Origin: Thiopseudomonas sp.
GTDB lineage: Bacteria; Pseudomonadota; Gammaproteobacteria; Pseudomonadales; Pseudomonadaceae
Assembly (NCBI GenBank): GCA_023228985.1
Contig: JALOAC010000056.1
Span: forward strand, 1-6,628
Direction of reading: 5' to 3'
Length of the DNA: 6,628 bases
The notes under the pieces are model-generated. The model did no database searches. It had not been told where the DNA came from and was given only the letters and a program-made list of their open reading frames with translations. Positions within the stretch are counted from its first letter, which is position 1; each line of letters starts with the position of its first letter. Position numbers and translations under genes: made by a program. Shown piece by piece: positions 4,345-6,628 of this stretch.

Positions 4345-5601
4345 ATGGCCGAAGAAATTAAAAACCCGCTAGCTGATATATCGGATGAATTGCTTGCGCG
4401 TATGCAGGAATTAATGGATGAAAATGATACGCCGCAGCCGCCAATAAAGATAGACATTGATGCTTATTTGCAGGAAAGCGCCAGCCTATCAGATGAAGAA
4501 CGCTTGCAGAAACTTATAGCATTATCTGAAAGCCGTGCCGTGCCTGCATCCCTGACAAAGATAGCAGATGCTGCAAATAATTTAATGGCATTACTGTATG
4601 AACTTGCGGCAACAGATGAACTGGAAAGACTAGCAACCAAGCAGCCCGACAAGTTCATGATGCTGATAGACAAGGTAACCAGTAGCATATATGCCCCTGA
4701 TATTGAACTGTTAGATGCAGGAAAGAAAACTGTTGCCGTTGGCAAAGATAAGGCGCGCCCTTATGTAAAAGTAGACGTAGCAAGCATAGCCGACAAAGAT
4801 AATATCGAACTGCAGGGAAAATTAACGCCGTATGATAAGCAAGTTCATAATGCCGTTGTTACGCTTTGCGGTGCAGGAAATACCACATTTACAGCTGCAA
4901 ATATATATAGCGCTATGACCGGTGGCAAACGCGGCCGCAAGTCGCAAATAGAACGAATTACTGAAAGCATAGACAAGCAAAGGATGATAGACGTACATAT
5001 AGATGCCAGCCAAGAAGTTAAAATGTTTGGCTATAAATGCGACAAAGCAGTCTTAAAAAATAACCTGCTATCTGCTAAAGGCATAACTGTTGAAGCAGGC
5101 GGGCATAAAGTAGATGCCTACATGCTATTAGATGAACCAATACTGTACAGCTATGCAAAGCTATCTAATTACAAAATAGCATCCATACCGGCAGAATTGC
5201 TTGACGTTAAAGAATTGGATAACAGCGGCAAATTAACGGCCGCCAGCATCCAAGATACACCGGAACGGATGGCTATAAAAGGCAGACTGTTAGAACGCAT
5301 CCTGCCTATGGAAAGAGATGAAGACGTTGCAAGGATAAAATACAATACTTATCTTAGTAGACCGGCAAAAGATAAAGAAGAAAAGACACTGGCGACTTTC
5401 AGACAGCTTAAACAGCGCAAAATTAACTTTGATAACCTTTTCAAAGAAGCAGGAATAGATATAAATAACCGTTCAACAGTTAAGCGTTATCGTGACTATT
5501 GCTTTCAGTGCCTAGACTACTGGCAGGCCAAAGGGCTATTCAAAAGCTGGAAGCAATACAAAGACGGCAGGAAAATTATGGGCGTGGAAATTAAATTCTA
5601 G
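4345..5601 (+). CDS. Probable plasmid replication initiator protein (418 aa)
   Basis: Identification as the initiator rests on context plus domain look. The N-terminal about 110 residues are acidic and helical. Residues about 160-220 resemble a winged helix (LTPYDKQVHNAVVTLC, FTAANIYSAMTGG, then basic GKRGRKSQIERI). A middle segment, DEPILYSYAKLSNYKIASIP (263-282), leads to a second winged-helix-like region at about 310-418 (RLLERILPM; NFDNLFKEAGI; RYRDYCFQCLDYWQAKGLFKSW, quoted in parts; GRKIMGVEIKF). Two tandem winged helices are the plan of many iteron-binding Rep proteins, and I recall similar uncharacterised proteins with LTPYD and LLDYW motifs in Bacillota elements. Iterons with the same 22-bp period flank the gene on both sides. 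It starts at ATG 4345, one base after the HTH stop, with AGAGGG upstream. A transcriptional regulator is the alternative. Confidence 0.72.
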   Translation: MAEEIKNPLADISDELLARMQELMDENDTPQPPIKIDIDAYLQESASLSDEERLQKLIALSESRAVPASLTKIADAANNLMALLYELAATDELERLATKQPDKFMMLIDKVTSSIYAPDIELLDAGKKTVAVGKDKARPYVKVDVASIADKDNIELQGKLTPYDKQVHNAVVTLCGAGNTTFTAANIYSAMTGGKRGRKSQIERITESIDKQRMIDVHIDASQEVKMFGYKCDKAVLKNNLLSAKGITVEAGGHKVDAYMLLDEPILYSYAKLSNYKIASIPAELLDVKELDNSGKLTAASIQDTPERMAIKGRLLERILPMERDEDVARIKYNTYLSRPAKDKEEKTLATFRQLKQRKINFDNLFKEAGIDINNRSTVKRYRDYCFQCLDYWQAKGLFKSWKQYKDGRKIMGVEIKF

Positions 5602-5608
5602 CGGCAGG

Positions 5609-5674
5609 GGGTGGAACATTTGTATACATAGGGTGGAACATTTGTATACATAGGGTGGAATATTTGTATACATA
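5609..5674. repeat. Downstream iterons: three tandem 22-bp repeats
   Basis: The units are 5609-5630, 5631-5652 and 5653-5674. Each begins GGGTGGAA and ends TTTGTATACATA. The first two are identical and the third has one C-to-T change (GGAAC to GGAAT), which makes it match the upstream iteron. The 22-bp period is two helical turns, so bound proteins would line up on one face, as in iteron origins. The array starts 7 bases after the initiator stop codon. Confidence 0.9.
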
Positions 5675-5708
5675 GAATGACGAAAATAACGCCTATAACC
5701 GTTGCCCT

Positions 5709-5723
5709 GGCTGCATTACAGCC
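5709..5723 (+). other. Small hairpin after the downstream iterons
   Basis: GGCTG (5709-5713) pairs with CAGCC (5719-5723) around a 5-base loop. No T-run follows, so it is not an intrinsic terminator. The initiator transcript therefore has no visible stop before the primase gene. Confidence 0.3.
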
Positions 5724-5739
5724 GTTCAGTCAAAAACCG

Positions 5740-5760
5740 GTAAGTACTTTGTAAGTACTT
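5740..5760. repeat. Direct repeat of GTAAGTACTT (two AAGTACTT palindromes)
   Basis: GTAAGTACTT occurs at 5740-5749 and 5751-5760, 11 bases apart, about one helical turn. Each contains the perfect palindrome AAGTACTT. The pair lies just upstream of the primase promoter and could bind a regulator. It can also fold as an 8-bp hairpin with a 3-base loop. Confidence 0.45.
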
Positions 5761-5770
5761 GTAATGCACA

Positions 5771-5797
5771 GCCCGCCTTAGTTGACACAGGCGGGGC
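5771..5797 (+). other. GC-rich hairpin enclosing the primase -35 box
   Basis: CCCGCCT (5772-5778) pairs perfectly with AGGCGGG (5789-5795), extendable to G5771-C5797 with one bulged G. The 10-base loop holds the TTGACA of the downstream promoter. There is no T-run, so it is a poor terminator by itself. An operator or a single-strand origin or primer-type structure is possible. Confidence 0.4.
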
Positions 5798-5809
5798 AGT
5801 GCCTATAAA
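5782..5809 (+). promoter_or_regulatory. Promoter of the primase gene
   Basis: A consensus TTGACA at 5782-5787 and TATAAA at 5804-5809 are spaced 16 bases apart, 40 bases before the ribosome-binding site and start codon region of the primase. The -35 lies in the loop of a GC-rich inverted repeat, so access may be controlled by a protein bound there. Confidence 0.65.
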
Positions 5810-5849
5810 TGAAAATAGAGACCGGCAGGCAGATAAATGAGGTGAATTT

Positions 5850-6628
5850 ATGAACCACGAATACGAAAAAACCAAAGATAATATCAGGCGGCGTATGGAA
5901 GACTACCTAGAAACTAAAGGCATCAATATCAGTACTACAAAGAACTTTAATTGCCTGAACCCGCAACATGCTGACAGTGACCCTAGTATGCATTACTACC
6001 CAGACACTGAACGCGTTCACTGCTTCGGCTGCAATAAAAGCTATGACATCTTTGACCTTATAGGGCTAGACCATGGCACAGATGACTTTGCAGAACAGTT
6101 GAAAATAGGATGCAGACTATACGGCATACCGTACCCAGAACATAAAGCAAGCGGCCTATCCGGCAAGAAAGACCGCCCGCAAGACAAGCAGAACACTAAC
6201 AGCTTATCTAAGAATAATAATAGCATGACAAAGGATAAAAAATTAACTGCAGAACAGCAGGCAGCCAATGAATTTATCGCGCGTTCAGCTGCGAACTTAT
6301 CTAACTGCGACTATCTAAGGGGGCGCGGCATATCAGATAAAACGGCAGCTAAGTATGATATAGGTTACTGCGAAAGCTGGCGGCATCCGAAAAGACCAAA
6401 AATGAAAGCAAGCGCGCGCCTGATAATACCGACTGCAAACGGCAGTTATAACGCTAGGGCAACAGACCCAGAAACTGATAGTAAATACAGGTTCATGAAG
6501 TCTGGCGAAACGCATCCGTTCAATTTGAAGGCGCTGGAAGGTGAACAGCCTATATACATAGTAGAAGGCGAAATAGACGCGCTAAGCGTGGCCGAGGTGG
6601 GCGGTGAAGCTATTGCAACAGGCAGTAC
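5850..6628 (+). CDS. CHC2 zinc-finger/TOPRIM DNA primase (3' partial)
   Basis: The frame opens at ATG 5850 after TGAGGTGA (5838-5845) and runs off the window end, giving 259 residues. The N-terminal zinc-binding domain shows C35-x4-H40-x17-C58-x2-C61 (CLNPQH ... CFGC), followed by YDIFDLIG, the layout of primase CHC2 fingers. The spacing C-x4-H differs from the C-x2-H of chromosomal DnaG. A polar linker spans about 98-132. YLRGRGIS (155-162) and RLIIP (190-194) match the N-terminal part of the primase core. IYIVEGEIDALS (235-246) is the first TOPRIM motif, with E239 the expected metal-linked acidic residue. It would make RNA primers for replication of the element. Later TOPRIM motifs and any fused helicase domain lie beyond the window. 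Position directly after the initiator and iterons supports a replication role. Confidence 0.9.
   Translation, partial: MNHEYEKTKDNIRRRMEDYLETKGINISTTKNFNCLNPQHADSDPSMHYYPDTERVHCFGCNKSYDIFDLIGLDHGTDDFAEQLKIGCRLYGIPYPEHKASGLSGKKDRPQDKQNTNSLSKNNNSMTKDKKLTAEQQAANEFIARSAANLSNCDYLRGRGISDKTAAKYDIGYCESWRHPKRPKMKASARLIIPTANGSYNARATDPETDSKYRFMKSGETHPFNLKALEGEQPIYIVEGEIDALSVAEVGGEAIATGS

Noticed and set aside
4464..5013. Minus-strand frames opposite the initiator gene (4464-4745 and 4822-5013)
   Set aside because: They are wholly antisense to a well-supported long gene, with no start signals.
6041..6515. Minus-strand frames opposite the primase gene
   Set aside because: The + strand frame has clear CHC2 and TOPRIM motifs. 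The antisense frames have no motif or start signal.

Overview
The window reads as part of the backbone of a plasmid, or of a plasmid-like element such as a phage-plasmid or integrative element, from a low-to-moderate GC Bacillota host, probably an anaerobic gut Clostridia or Negativicutes relative. The reasons are strong G-rich Shine-Dalgarno sites, TTGACT/TATAAT-type promoters, heavy use of ATA, CTA and AGG codons, a Thr/Glu-linker lipoprotein, and a replication module of a kind I associate with Bacillota elements. The host assignment is inference from style, not from a marker gene. All ten genes I accept lie on the + strand.

Layout. (1) Positions 1-423 hold the 3' part of a helix-turn-helix plus coiled-coil protein that resembles plasmid DUF536/pSK1 Par-type segregation proteins. 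It is followed by a 281-base AT-rich gap with two forward and two reverse TTAACGC heptamers, a TGTATACAT palindrome and inverted repeats. (2) Positions 705-1953 hold four overlapping or coupled small genes of unknown function. The second and third look like diverged copies of each other, and the fourth is helical and charged. (3) Positions 1954-2366 are a 413-base non-coding stretch ending in a good promoter whose -10 is covered by an inverted repeat. (4) Positions 2367-3176 encode a compact XerC/XerD-like tyrosine recombinase with all catalytic residues visible. (5) Positions 3252-3803 encode a lipoprotein with a Thr-rich repeat linker, followed by a clear intrinsic terminator with a GAAA loop. 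(6) Positions 3879-5849 are the replication control module: three 30-bp hairpin-bearing repeats, two 22-bp-spaced iterons, two promoters, a small MerR/excisionase-type HTH gene, a 418-residue probable replication initiator, three more 22-bp iterons, then a hairpin and promoter. (7) Positions 5850-6628 hold the start of a primase with a CHC2 zinc finger and TOPRIM domain, cut by the window edge.

How the parts may work together. The initiator probably binds the 22-bp iterons on both sides of its own gene. The upstream iterons overlap a promoter, so it may also repress itself. The primase would prime the opened origin, the recombinase would resolve multimers or integrate the element, and the first gene may segregate it. 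The TGTATACAT core also occurs once ahead of the unknown four-gene operon, which suggests a regulatory link to the replication module. The most interesting points are the iterons flanking the initiator cassette, the separate 30-bp repeat family, the TTAACGC array, and the uncharacterised four-gene operon with its paralogous pair.
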